Positions 46,020 through 54,681 of a DNA stretch of 64,000 nucleotides are shown in pieces; position 1 is the stretch's first letter, and each line of letters begins with the position of its first letter. A program made the position numbers and the translations under genes. The stretch lies in contig OX638333.1 in assembly GCA_951812895.1 (NCBI GenBank), positions 2,770,001-2,834,000 of the forward strand. Direction: 5' to 3'. The DNA comes from an uncultured Roseovarius sp. GTDB lineage: Bacteria > Pseudomonadota > Alphaproteobacteria > Rhodobacterales > Rhodobacteraceae. The notes below the pieces were generated by a model. It was given only the letters and a program-made list of their open reading frames with translations. It made no database searches and was not told the origin of the DNA.

Positions 46020-46472
46020 AAGTAAGAATTTAGGTTGATAAGTGCGACGCCCTTTTAGCGACGCGGGTACTGCGCTCCGTGGGTATCCCAGTCCAGCCCG
46101 CTTCTGACGATGCGGTTGAGAAAGGTCATCGCAATCTTGTCGCTCATGACACCTCGACGGTGCGCTTTGAGGACGGATCGTACGGATGCCAGTGTATTGT
46201 GGATTTCCATAATGTTGAGTGGTTAGAGCTGATAAACTCGACCCCGAACGTAAGCCGTCCGGTACTGACCGTGAACCGGCCAAGAGGCTCACGGGTCAAG
46301 GGGAGCGGAGCGGACTTGACGCGGGAGTTTGGCTGGTATCATGGGAAGACCGACGGCGACTTCATTTTTTGGTTCTGAGGGTGCTTAAATCAGGACGAGC
46401 CGCAGCGAGTTCCTTTGGGTGGGGGGTGGCTAAAAAACTTCCTTGTTTGACCCTTCAAACAAACATCCTTGC

Positions 46473-46494
46473 AGCCCCACTTTGATGTGGGGCT
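46473..46494. terminator. hairpin with eight-base stem
   Basis: AGCCCCAC and GTGGGGCT around a six-base loop. It has a weak T-rich tail on the plus strand (TCCGTTTG). No neighbouring gene identifies its use. Confidence 0.4.
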
Positions 46495-46525
46495 TCCGTT
46501 TGCGCGAAGGTGGCAACCGCAGCGC

Positions 46526-46748
46526 ATAATATTCCGCCGAATTGTTGCCCGCCGATCTGGCTCATTAAATACGAGGAGGGACGACGAAGGATTTTATGAA
46601 GGCCAGACCGAGCGAGGCGACCCAACAGCAAGCGTGTCGGTGCGCCTCTCCGTGCGCAAACAAGACGTAATCCCCTTGTGGGTGAGGATATGTTAGGCCG
46701 GTTGCTGTTGGGTCGCCTCGCAAGAGGCGGCAATAATTCGGCGGATAT
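46526..46748. repeat. nested inverted repeats, possible MITE or structured RNA
   Basis: Inner arms GCGAGGCGACCCAACAGCAA (46612-46631) and its exact reverse complement (46702-46721), 70 bases apart. Outer arms at 46529-46553 and 46726-46748 share ATAT-CCGCCGAATT-TTGC-CGCC with a few mismatches and gaps. A 24-codon frame (ATG 46596, AAGG site) encodes the left inner arm. The unit is about 223 bases and carries no transposase. Confidence 0.55.
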
Positions 46749-47160
46749 CTTTTGTTTTCAATGCTTTTTGAAAACAGGAGGGGTTTCCACTAAAGAAAAC
46801 CCCTCAGAAACCCCTTGTTTCGTGTTGTTTATGCTTTCAAACACACCCGAAAATACGCCAGTCGATACGACTGGGGCCGATTAAACAGCGATATTAGTCG
46901 TTAATGGTTATGTATAGATCGCTGCGAGTACTTGATGAGCATAGCTTGATTTGCCACTGTCAGTGCAAGGGTCACATGCGCCATTCTCCGAGCTACGCAG
47001 ACCGTGTTGGTGATTTCGGCGCTTCCGGTCGAGTATCAGCGTATAAAGCTGACTAGGACTCTTCTAACGACAATCAGTAACTTACACAAATTCTTACACA
47101 TTTTAAAAATAAACATTCTTAAATATATGAAAATAATCAATAATAATAAAAGATAGATAA

Positions 47161-47206
47161 ACTGAAAATCCTCGTGTCGGTGGTTCGATTCCGCCCCCGG
47201 GCACCA
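47161..47206 (+). other. 3' half of a tRNA-Phe gene (attachment-site-like remnant)
   Basis: ACTGAAAATCCTC (anticodon GAA) is followed by the variable loop, an intact T-arm (GGTTCGATTCC) and the acceptor strand ending GGGCACCA. Upstream is AT-rich DNA in place of the acceptor 5' strand, D-arm and left anticodon stem. The break in the anticodon loop is a common tyrosine-integrase crossover point. It marks the right edge of the island. Confidence 0.85.
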
Positions 47207-47474
47207 TTTTAACTTCCTTAAGACCGTCCTATTATACGAGAATTGTTGGGTTTTCTGACGCTTGGGTTGACCTATTCTCAAAGTATGTGCTTCGGATTGG
47301 AATACAGAAAATTCACTTCTGTCGGGAGAGCCGGTCTCTTACCTCAGGCGGGACCTAGCTCCTGTGTATTTTAGTAGTTGCGAAGGATTGTTTATGTGAT
47401 GATGTTGCAGGCGGTAAACGAAATGCTACGGGCTGAGTTTTGCCAACTGGGAAATCTGCAATCGGCTGAGCATC

Positions 47475-48626
47475 ATGTCGCAAACACTTCGCATATTAGA
47501 GAAACTGATCAGCTTTGACACTGTCAGTCAAAACTCAAATCTTGAACTGGTCGCGTATATTAACGATTTTCTGATCGGCCTTGGCTTTGCCGTTACCCAT
47601 ATTCCTGATGAAAGCGGAGAAAAGGCGGGGCTTTATGCAACGTTGGGTCCCGCCGAAAAAGCGGGAATTATGCTTTCTGCTCATACCGATGTCGTTCCGG
47701 TGAAAGGGCAGAACTGGACGCGGGATCCTTTCAGGATGACGCAGGACGGTGCGCGGGTTTTTGGCCGGGGCACAACCGATATGAAAGGGTATGTGGCGTC
47801 CGTTATGGCATTGGCGGATCGTGCGGCGGGGCAGGAATTGAAAGAGCCTTTGAAGATCGCCTTTTCATATGACGAGGAAATTGGCTGTGTCGGCATAAAG
47901 CACATGCTGGACAAGCTAGAGCCGTCGATTGGATTGCCGAGGGCCTGCTTTGTCGGCGAGCCGACAGAGATGCAGGTCGCGGTTGGGCATAAGGGTAAGG
48001 CGGCGTTGCGCGCAGTTTGCCGTGGTCAGGCGGGGCATTCAGCGCTGGCACCGAAGTTTACCAATGCGTTGCATCTGGCGTCTGAATTTGTTCAGGAATT
48101 ACAAAAGCTTCAGAGAGATTTTGCGCTGAATGGCGCGCGCGATTCCGCCTATGCCATCCCGTATTCTACAATACATGTGGGAAAGCTGTCTGGTGGCACT
48201 GCTTTGAATATGGTCCCGGATCAGGCGGAGCTTGTTTTTGAATATCGTCATCTGGTGGCGGACCGTCCAGAGGACATCGAAGCGCGGATTGAAACGGTCG
48301 CCGACAAAGTCGCCAGCAAACATCAGGCAATTTTCCCTGAAGCTGAAATAGAAGTAGAAAAATACAATGACTATCCGGGTTTAGACGTCTCGGAAGGCGC
48401 TGAGATTGCCCAACTCGCCCTGCGTCTGGCGCAGACAAACAACGTTACAAAAGTGGCCTTTGGCACAGAGGCCGGTTATTTTGACGGGCTTGGCATTCCG
48501 ACGGTGGTCTGCGGTCCGGGGTCAATGGAAGGGCAGGGGCACAAGCCGGATGAGTTCATAACTCTGGATCAGCTGGCAGCTTGTGACGCCATGATGGACC
48601 GTGTTTTAGACGAACTGACCGCTTAG
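47475..48626 (+). CDS. argE: acetylornithine deacetylase (ArgE) or related M20 deacetylase
   Basis: A 383-residue M20A metallohydrolase; ArgE frees ornithine from N-acetylornithine in arginine synthesis. Metal and catalytic motifs are intact: MLSAHTDVVPVKGQNW, FGRGTTDMKGYVA, SYDEEIGCVGIKHM, CFVGEPTEM, and AFGTEAGYFDGLGIP near the end. In this group of bacteria ArgJ may already do the deacetylation, so the natural substrate could be another N-acyl amino acid. First core gene right of the island. A TTGTACAA cluster follows. Confidence 0.87.
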   Translation: MSQTLRILEKLISFDTVSQNSNLELVAYINDFLIGLGFAVTHIPDESGEKAGLYATLGPAEKAGIMLSAHTDVVPVKGQNWTRDPFRMTQDGARVFGRGTTDMKGYVASVMALADRAAGQELKEPLKIAFSYDEEIGCVGIKHMLDKLEPSIGLPRACFVGEPTEMQVAVGHKGKAALRAVCRGQAGHSALAPKFTNALHLASEFVQELQKLQRDFALNGARDSAYAIPYSTIHVGKLSGGTALNMVPDQAELVFEYRHLVADRPEDIEARIETVADKVASKHQAIFPEAEIEVEKYNDYPGLDVSEGAEIAQLALRLAQTNNVTKVAFGTEAGYFDGLGIPTVVCGPGSMEGQGHKPDEFITLDQLAACDAMMDRVLDELTA

Positions 48627-48655
48627 GTTCTGACAGCGTTCAAAGCCGAAATACT

Positions 48656-48717
48656 TTGTACAATTTTTGCATGTGCTTTGTACAAAGATACGCGGTTTCG
48701 AAAAGTTTTGTGTACAC
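48656..48717. promoter_or_regulatory. second cluster of TTGTACAA-type palindromes
   Basis: TTGTACAA at 48656-48663 and 48678-48685 and TTGTGTACAC at 48708-48717, in the gap between the deacetylase and the DUF2478-nnrS pair. The same mix of words occurs at 17340-17410. A shared regulator is inferred. Confidence 0.45.
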
Positions 48718-48888
48718 TATGCCGGAATTCCCCAATCCGTTGCATTGGTCACGTTGCACTCATTCTCAGAAGCCGCGGCAAATGGACGTCTGGACGGCAG
48801 GGCAAGATTGACCGAATGATTTTGCAGGTGACTGCAATGTTGAAATGAGACGGACAACATTGCCTGCATGACATCGGAAAGGGCATTC

Positions 48889-49419
48889 ATGAAAATAGCA
48901 TGCATCAGCTCTGCGCAACGGGGTGAGACAGACAGAATTCTGTCGGATATTGCAGATCGCCTGCAATCGTCCGGGCTTTCCTTGGCCGGTATTGTGAAAC
49001 AGCAAAACTACTCCGGCAGCTATGAAAATGGTTGCGATATGAAAGTCCGCGTTTTGCCCGATGGCCCGGTGATCAAGATTACCCAGGACCTGGGCGCAGG
49101 ATCAGATGCCTGCCGGCTGGATCCGGGGGCAATTGCGGATACTGTGGCGAGTGTTGAGAAACAAGCGATGGAGCATGCCGATTTGTTTATATTGAACAAG
49201 TTCGGTCCCCAGGAATGTGCTGGCCGTGGATTTGTATCTGCCATCGGTCAGGCTCTTGAGCATGATGTGCCTGTTCTGGTTGGCGTAGGGCGCGCAAATA
49301 TTTCGGCGTTCGAAACCTTTACCGGTGGCCTTGCCGAGGTTTTGCCTGCAGATACGAGCGCAATCCTGAGCTGGAGCCAAACGTTCAGGCCCAAAGCCTC
49401 GACCAAGTCGAGCGCCTGA
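48889..49419 (+). CDS. DUF2478 family protein
   Basis: A 176-residue cytoplasmic protein starting MKIACISSAQRGETDRILSD. The N-terminus has a P-loop-like opening but no good Walker A; VEKQAMEHADLFILNKFGPQ, ECAGRGFVSAIGQALEHDVP and VLVGVGRANISAFETFTGG are family segments. DUF2478 genes tend to accompany nnrS or molybdate-transport genes. The ATG at 48889 follows GGAAAGGG. It lies 13 bases upstream of nnrS in the same operon. Function unknown. Confidence 0.78.
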   Translation: MKIACISSAQRGETDRILSDIADRLQSSGLSLAGIVKQQNYSGSYENGCDMKVRVLPDGPVIKITQDLGAGSDACRLDPGAIADTVASVEKQAMEHADLFILNKFGPQECAGRGFVSAIGQALEHDVPVLVGVGRANISAFETFTGGLAEVLPADTSAILSWSQTFRPKASTKSSA

Positions 49420-49432
49420 TGGTCAGAAATTA

Positions 49433-50641
49433 ATGACGGAGCAAAACCCAAAGCCCGGCAATACCGCTGATCCGGCAGCCACTCTCGCAAGTATTGGGAT
49501 CCTGTCTTACGGGTACAGGCCTTTCTTCCTGTTTGCGGGTGCCTGGGCAGCGATCGCATTGGCAGTTTGGATTGCAACGCTAACCGGGCGGGTTGATCTG
49601 CCGACCCGGTTTGATCCGGTGTCCTGGCATGCCCATGAAATGTTGTTTGGGTATTTGAGTGCTGTCATTGCGGGGTTTTTGCTGACCGCGGTGCCCAACT
49701 GGACCGGAAGGCCGCCAATCATAGGTCTTCCGTTGGCAGTTTTGACTGCGCTGTGGTTCTGTGGCCGGGTTGCCATTGCCCTGTCAGAGCATATTAACCC
49801 GGTTTTGGTGGCTGGTCTGGATCTGGTTTTCCCCGTTGTTTTGGCTTTGGTCATCGGCAGAGAGATTCTGGCGGCGAACAATCGGCGCAATTTGATCGTG
49901 CTTGGCATGCTAGTTCTGTTCGCAACTGCCAATGGTTGGTTCCATGTGAGCGCTTTCTATGGGGAGTATGCGGCAGGCGAAATTGGATTTCGGATGGGGC
50001 TTGCGGTAGCTGTCATGATGATCTGCGTAATCGGCGGGCGCATCATTCCTAATTTCACGCGCAACTGGTTGGTAGCGCAGGGGGCAGAACCGCGAATTTC
50101 CCAATTTGGATGGGTCGACCAAGCTGTCCTGATTGCCACTCTGATCTGCCTTGTGGGCTGGACAATCTGGCCAGAGCATAAGGGTGTCGCTGCTGTCTGT
50201 TTTGTTGCCGGTGCACTAAACCTTGTGCGGCTTGCGCGGTGGCGCGGCTGGCAGGCGAGGTCTGAATCTCTTCTGTGGATATTACATGTTGGGTTTGGGT
50301 TTATTCCCTTAGGTTTCCTGGCGATTGCTCTATCGGGGTGGGGCGTCAGCGCAAGCACGCAAATCGGTGCCCAGCATATCTGGACCGCAGGCGCAATTGG
50401 GGTGACCACGCTGGCGGTAATGTCACGCGCAAGTCTGGGCCACGCTGGTCGGCCTTTGGTGGCGACTTCAGGTGTAACGCGGGTCTATCTGTTGGTTATC
50501 GCGGCGGTATTGCTGAGATTTGTATCGGCCACCGCTTCAGGCCCGGTTTGGGTGCTTTATACAGCTTTTGTCGCCTGGGTCGCCGGGTTCACTGGCTTTG
50601 TCATTCTGTTCTGGCCGATTCTGACAAAAAGGCGTGGGTGA
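49433..50641 (+). CDS. nnrS: NnrS family membrane protein
   Basis: A 402-residue haem-and-copper membrane protein with about 12 membrane segments. NnrS is linked to nitric-oxide tolerance in denitrifying proteobacteria. Markers: GILSYGYRPFFLFAGAWAAI at the start, WHAHEMLFGYLSAVIAGFLL with the conserved His, GGRIIPNFTRNWL and VMSRASLGHAGRPL. No nitrite or NO reductase genes are in view. It is probably transcribed with the DUF2478 gene and converges on glyA. Confidence 0.92.
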   Translation: MTEQNPKPGNTADPAATLASIGILSYGYRPFFLFAGAWAAIALAVWIATLTGRVDLPTRFDPVSWHAHEMLFGYLSAVIAGFLLTAVPNWTGRPPIIGLPLAVLTALWFCGRVAIALSEHINPVLVAGLDLVFPVVLALVIGREILAANNRRNLIVLGMLVLFATANGWFHVSAFYGEYAAGEIGFRMGLAVAVMMICVIGGRIIPNFTRNWLVAQGAEPRISQFGWVDQAVLIATLICLVGWTIWPEHKGVAAVCFVAGALNLVRLARWRGWQARSESLLWILHVGFGFIPLGFLAIALSGWGVSASTQIGAQHIWTAGAIGVTTLAVMSRASLGHAGRPLVATSGVTRVYLLVIAAVLLRFVSATASGPVWVLYTAFVAWVAGFTGFVILFWPILTKRRG

Positions 50642-50682
50642 AAAACGGAGTTTGGCTTCGGGCTAGCTGCCATGCACCAAAG

Positions 50683-50710
50683 AAAAACGGCGCCGGAAAA
50701 TCCGGCGCCG
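50683..50710 (-). terminator. rho-independent terminator of glyA
   Basis: CGGCGCCGGA (50688-50697) and TCCGGCGCCG (50701-50710) form a perfect ten-base stem around AAA; on the minus strand TTTTT follows. It may serve both glyA and the convergent nnrS. Confidence 0.88.
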
Positions 50711-50739
50711 CAACAGGTTCTCAGACAACCCTGATGACT

Positions 50740-52023
50740 TTAATGATTGGGATAGAGCGGGAAGCGCGCGCAGAGCTCTGCGACTTCGCCACGCACCTTC
50801 GCCTCTACTTCGCCGTTGCCGTCGGGGCCATTGGCAGCCAGACCGTCAACCACTTCAACAATCCAATCAGCAATCTGGCGGAACTCGGCCTCGCCAAAGC
50901 CGCGGGTGGTGCCGGCAGGTGTACCCAGACGCAGGCCCGAGGTTACCGTTGGTTTTTCTGGGTCAAACGGGATGCCGTTTTTGTTGGTTGTGATATGTGC
51001 ACGACCCAGTGCGGCGTCGGCGATGTTGCCGGTCACTTTCTTGGGGCGCAGGTCTACCAGCATCACGTGGGTGTCGGTGCCGCCGGTGACGATATCAAGA
51101 CCGCCTTTGATCAGCTGATCAGCCAATGCGTTGGCGTTTGATTTGACCTGTTTGATGTACTCTTTGAACTCGGGGCGTAGGGCCTCGCCAAATGCGACGG
51201 CCTTGCCCGCGATCACGTGCATCAGTGGGCCGCCCTGGATACCAGGGAAGATGGCCGAATTGACCTTTTTGGCGATGGCTTCGTCATTGGTGACGATCAT
51301 ACCGCCGCGTGGGCCGCGCAGGGTTTTATGGGTGGTCGTGGTGGCAACATGCGCATGCGGGAACGGCGAGGGGTGCTCGCCTGCAGCGACGAGGCCGGCA
51401 AAGTGGGCCATGTCGACATGCAGATAGGCACCAACGCTGTCGGCAATCTCGCGCATTTTAGCAAAATCGATGACGCGCGGAATGGCCGAGCCACCGGCGA
51501 TGATCATCTTAGGCTGATGTTCAGTGGCTAGTTCCTGGATCTGGTCATAGTCGATCAGGTTGTCCTGTTGACGCACGCCGTATTGTACTGCGTTGAACCA
51601 TTTGCCGGATTGGTTGGGGGCGGCACCATGGGTCAGGTGACCACCCGACGCAAGGTTCATGCCCAGAATGGTATCGCCGGGCTGCAACAACGCCTGAAAC
51701 ACACCCTGGTTTGCCTGAGAACCTGAGTTCGGCTGAACGTTGGCAAATTCACAGCCAAAAAGCTGTTTGGCGCGTTCGATCGCCAGGTTTTCAGCCACGT
51801 CAACATATTGGCAGCCACCATAGTAGCGACGACCTGGATAGCCTTCGGCATACTTGTTGGTCATGACAGAGCCCTGGGCCTCCATCACGGCGGCGGAAAC
51901 GATGTTTTCAGAGGCGATCAATTCGATCTCGTCGCGTTGACGACCAAGCTCTGAAGTGATCGAGCCAAAGATTTCGGGGTCGCGCGAGGCGAGGGATTCG
52001 GTGAAGAAGCCAGAATCAGACAT
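50740..52023 (-). CDS. glyA: serine hydroxymethyltransferase
   Basis: A 427-residue PLP enzyme that exchanges serine and glycine with tetrahydrofolate, linking to sarcosine oxidase's one-carbon output. Key segments: [54 protein letters not shown], and the PLP-lysine block [17 protein letters not shown]. The ATG at 52023 (start [14 protein letters not shown] site) gives the family length; an open extension of 48 codons upstream has no family character. Confidence 0.96.
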   Translation of the reverse strand: MSDSGFFTESLASRDPEIFGSITSELGRQRDEIELIASENIVSAAVMEAQGSVMTNKYAEGYPGRRYYGGCQYVDVAENLAIERAKQLFGCEFANVQPNSGSQANQGVFQALLQPGDTILGMNLASGGHLTHGAAPNQSGKWFNAVQYGVRQQDNLIDYDQIQELATEHQPKMIIAGGSAIPRVIDFAKMREIADSVGAYLHVDMAHFAGLVAAGEHPSPFPHAHVATTTTHKTLRGPRGGMIVTNDEAIAKKVNSAIFPGIQGGPLMHVIAGKAVAFGEALRPEFKEYIKQVKSNANALADQLIKGGLDIVTGGTDTHVMLVDLRPKKVTGNIADAALGRAHITTNKNGIPFDPEKPTVTSGLRLGTPAGTTRGFGEAEFRQIADWIVEVVDGLAANGPDGNGEVEAKVRGEVAELCARFPLYPNH

Positions 52024-52191
52024 AGGGTTATGCTCCGTCAGAGGTTGGATTTGAGGATTTCCTATAGGAAACACACCTGCTGCGAAAGCCTGTAAAGCGA
52101 CAATTACGTCAGCAGGACCGTCACGACTGGCGCCGGGTGGAAAGTTGTGGTTGTTTCGGAACAGCATGACGTGTTTGGGAAACGCCTTCGG

Positions 52192-52959
52192 ATGGTAAAA
52201 GAATCAAAGATCGCATTCGTGGCCAGCGATATGCCCGTGGCCCAGACCGCGCGTGCCGCTTTGATCAGTCGTTTCGGGAATGTGTCCGAAGCAGAGGCCG
52301 ATGTCATTGTTGCCCTCGGCGGTGATGGGTTCATGTTGCAGACGCTTCACCGGACGCATGATTTGCGTGCGGCTGTGTATGGCATGAATCGGGGTACGGT
52401 TGGGTTCCTGATGAATGAATACAGTGAGACCGATCTGTTGGACCGGCTGGGTGAGGCGCATGAGGAGGTGATCAACCCGCTGTCGATGAAGGCGCAATGT
52501 GTTGACGGATCCATGCACCAAGGGTTGGCCATCAACGAGGTGTCTTTGCTGCGGGCAGGTCCGCAGGCCGCCAAGCTTAAGATAACAATCGACGGGCGTT
52601 TGCGCTTGCAGGAACTGGTTTGCGATGGGGCGATTGTGGCGACACCGGCCGGATCAACCGCCTATAACTATAGTGCGCATGGTCCGATATTGCCGATTGG
52701 TTCGGATGTGCTGGCCCTCACCGCGGTTGCGGCATTCCGTCCAAGGCGCTGGCGCGGGGCGTTGCTTCCGAAAACGGCGAATGTACGGTTTGATGTGCTT
52801 GATGCGGAAAAGCGGCCCGTACGGGCGGATGCGGACAGCCGGTGGGCGGAAAATGTACTGTGGGTTGAAATCATGTCGGAACCCAGCATCGCGCATCGCA
52901 TTCTGTTTGATCCCGGTCATGGGCTGGAAGAGCGGTTGATCCGCGAGCAGTTTGAGTAG
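52192..52959 (+). CDS. nadK: NAD kinase
   Basis: A 255-residue ATP-dependent enzyme that phosphorylates NAD to NADP. Signature: [16 protein letters not shown] with the GGDG motif, [15 protein letters not shown], the conserved NEVSLLRAG, and [21 protein letters not shown]. The ATG at 52192 gives the family start [17 protein letters not shown]; an earlier in-frame GTG or ATG is open but lacks a ribosome site. Divergent from glyA. Confidence 0.93.
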   Translation: MVKESKIAFVASDMPVAQTARAALISRFGNVSEAEADVIVALGGDGFMLQTLHRTHDLRAAVYGMNRGTVGFLMNEYSETDLLDRLGEAHEEVINPLSMKAQCVDGSMHQGLAINEVSLLRAGPQAAKLKITIDGRLRLQELVCDGAIVATPAGSTAYNYSAHGPILPIGSDVLALTAVAAFRPRRWRGALLPKTANVRFDVLDAEKRPVRADADSRWAENVLWVEIMSEPSIAHRILFDPGHGLEERLIREQFE

Positions 52960-52993
52960 GTTGATGGATTTGGACCGCGAATTGGCGTTTTTG

Positions 52994-53557
52994 CTATTCG
53001 TCTGAAAGGTACTTTTCGGCCAGTTCCACCACCCGTTCCGATGACAGGATGGGCGGGAATAGTGTCAGCACATTACCCTCGGCATCGAGAAGGTAGACAA
53101 AGCTGCCATGGCTGTAGACCGGGCCATATTCCGGGTCGACATAGGCAAGCTCTTTTTCAACCGAATAGGCGTCGTAGGCGACCTGTAGGGCGGTTTCGCT
53201 TCCGGTTAGGCCGACAAAATCGGGGTGGTATTTTTCAAGTGGTGCATTCATGTCGCCCACTTTGTCGCGGTCGGGATCAATGGTGATCATCACCGGGGTT
53301 ACGCCGATGCCTGCATCCTTCAGGGCGTCAACGGAGTCAGCGATCATCGGCATGGCAGAGGAACAGATGCCGGGGCAGAGGGCGTAGCCGAAAAACAAAA
53401 GCTGCCCGTTGCCTTCCGGGTCAATCTGGGTGCGGGGGTTGCCATGCTGGTCTGTCAGTTCAAAATCACCGCCAACATCAAAAGGCAGGGGCAGGCTGGT
53501 TGCCCCTGCGGATGTGGTTGTGAACAGCGCTGCACAGAACAGCGCGGTTCGCATCAT
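52994..53557 (-). CDS. SCO1/SenC-like copper chaperone
   Basis: A 187-residue thioredoxin-fold protein that delivers copper to, or reduces, the Cu(A) site of cytochrome oxidase in the periplasm. Signal peptide: MRTALFCAALFTTTSAGA. The copper ligands are intact: CPGIC in YALCPGICSSAMP and the distal His in PVYSHGSFVYLLDAEG. The ATG at 53557 overlaps the stop of the upstream gene (ATGA) with AAGGA nine bases before it. Last gene of the three-gene operon that starts at 54572. Confidence 0.9.
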   Translation of the reverse strand: MMRTALFCAALFTTTSAGATSLPLPFDVGGDFELTDQHGNPRTQIDPEGNGQLLFFGYALCPGICSSAMPMIADSVDALKDAGIGVTPVMITIDPDRDKVGDMNAPLEKYHPDFVGLTGSETALQVAYDAYSVEKELAYVDPEYGPVYSHGSFVYLLDAEGNVLTLFPPILSSERVVELAEKYLSDE

Positions 53558-54123
53558 TCGTACCATTCCTTGATAAAGGCCTTCTCGGCCTCGGGGTCGA
53601 TTCCGAAATATCCGTGCTCTTCGATCTCTGCCTTGATGGCAGGGTCGCGGCGGAACCAGGGGCCCTTGCCTTTGGCATCGGGATGTTCCTTGGCCCAGAT
53701 CTTGGTGAACTGGTTGGCCTTTTTCCATTCGCCCCCGTCGACGCGAATTTTCTGAACCATGTACATGTTTTTGGCCCCAAGATCAGGGTCATCCAGCAGG
53801 AGGCCGTCAACCTCGACCGTCTGATTGCAGTAGGGGGCAAGATCGGCTGCTGCACCGCTAAACGCTGCCTGGCTGTTTTTGAACGCCATGACCAGCACAT
53901 CATCGGCCGTTCTCAACAAGCCTATCTGGCGTTTTCCTGCGCCGCAATCGGTAGGGCAGTCGCCGGTAAAGTGGCAGAGCAGGTCAACAACTTTGGCCTC
54001 GAATAACGCGGGCTGTTCGGCGTAAAGGTTCCATTCTTTTGCGGTGGACCCTTCCGAGAAGTCCTGGGCAAAGGCGAGGGCGGGAGCGGCACAAAGTGCC
54101 AGTGCTGATATAATTGTCTTCAT
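53554..54123 (-). CDS. periplasmic Cys-motif protein, paralogue of the next
   Basis: A 189-residue protein with signal peptide MKTIISALALCAAPALAFAQ. The first half has DLLCHFTGDCPTDCGAGKRQ followed by IGLLRTADDVLVMAFKN and later DGLLLDDPDLGAKNMYMVQK. The Cys-containing block and the IGLL...MAFK strand parallel those of the neighbour at 54120, so the two are related. The second half is a charged helical tail ending KAFIKEWYE. The position before a Sco protein suggests a role in copper or redox handling in the periplasm, which is inference. Confidence 0.75.
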   Translation of the reverse strand: MKTIISALALCAAPALAFAQDFSEGSTAKEWNLYAEQPALFEAKVVDLLCHFTGDCPTDCGAGKRQIGLLRTADDVLVMAFKNSQAAFSGAAADLAPYCNQTVEVDGLLLDDPDLGAKNMYMVQKIRVDGGEWKKANQFTKIWAKEHPDAKGKGPWFRRDPAIKAEIEEHGYFGIDPEAEKAFIKEWYE

Positions 54124-54572
54124 TTTCTTGCCGATTTTGGAATGGCGAAGCCGGGGACCGGGCCGTAATCTTCGTGATTGAGGTTGGTGATGTCGAGATC
54201 ACTGATGACCTGATCCACGACCAGATAGTTGATGCCATCACGTTCGTAGTGCATCCCATCGGCCTCGATCGTGTGTGACGCAAGACGTAGTGCTGTGTCT
54301 CCGCCGGCCAGATTGTCGTCCTGATCAATCTTCAGCACCATGTAGGTGGTGCCATCATCGCCCAAAAGGCCCACTGGAATCCCGCCTGCGGAACACCAGA
54401 GCGCGCAAGTGTGGTGTGCCGAGCCGACAACGGCATCCGGGCCGCCCATCACGCCGGAATAATAACACCAGGTGTCGATAAGTTCTCCGGTGACCTGAAT
54501 TCGGTTGCCTTCTTCTGAGGCAAGTGCCGGTGAGGCAGCAAGACAGGCCAGCGCTGCAGCTAATATGCGCAT
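54120..54572 (-). CDS. periplasmic Cys/His-motif protein
   Basis: A 150-residue protein with signal peptide MRILAAALACLAASPALASE. The core is LIDTWCYYSGVMGGPD, then AVVGSAHHTCALWCSAGGIP and VGLLGDDGTTYMVLKID, a Cys-x-n-HHTCxxxC arrangement that could bind a metal. The next gene carries a simpler version of the same block. The genes overlap by four bases, giving the operon 54572 to 52994. I know similar proteins only as roseobacter hypotheticals near sco-like genes. Confidence 0.75.
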   Translation of the reverse strand: MRILAAALACLAASPALASEEGNRIQVTGELIDTWCYYSGVMGGPDAVVGSAHHTCALWCSAGGIPVGLLGDDGTTYMVLKIDQDDNLAGGDTALRLASHTIEADGMHYERDGINYLVVDQVISDLDITNLNHEDYGPVPGFAIPKSARK

Positions 54573-54681
54573 GGCAATTTCCCTTGTTCTTCGTGGATCA
54601 TGCCACGATAGCTAGAGCCAAAACCGGCGTCAGGCAACGCAGGTATTGGCCCATTTCGATCACAATGTGATCGCGATTTCG

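Larger units (their letters stand above)
46020..47160. other. decayed island DNA rich in inverted repeats
   Basis: About 1.1 kb with no supported gene beyond a 24-codon frame at 46596-46670. It contains a hairpin AGCCCCAC/GTGGGGCT (46473-46494), the nested inverted repeats at 46526-46748, and a GAGGGGTTT/AAACCCCTC hairpin (46778-46805). The last 100 bases before the tRNA-Phe fragment are very AT-rich. Confidence 0.5.

Noticed and set aside
46079-46378. A 99-codon plus-strand frame starting with GTG
   Set aside because: No ribosome site, no recognisable family and located in decayed island DNA, so it was not called a gene.
47161-47206. An intact tRNA-Phe gene
   Set aside because: The preceding DNA is AT-rich and lacks the acceptor 5' strand and D-arm, so it cannot fold into a tRNA.
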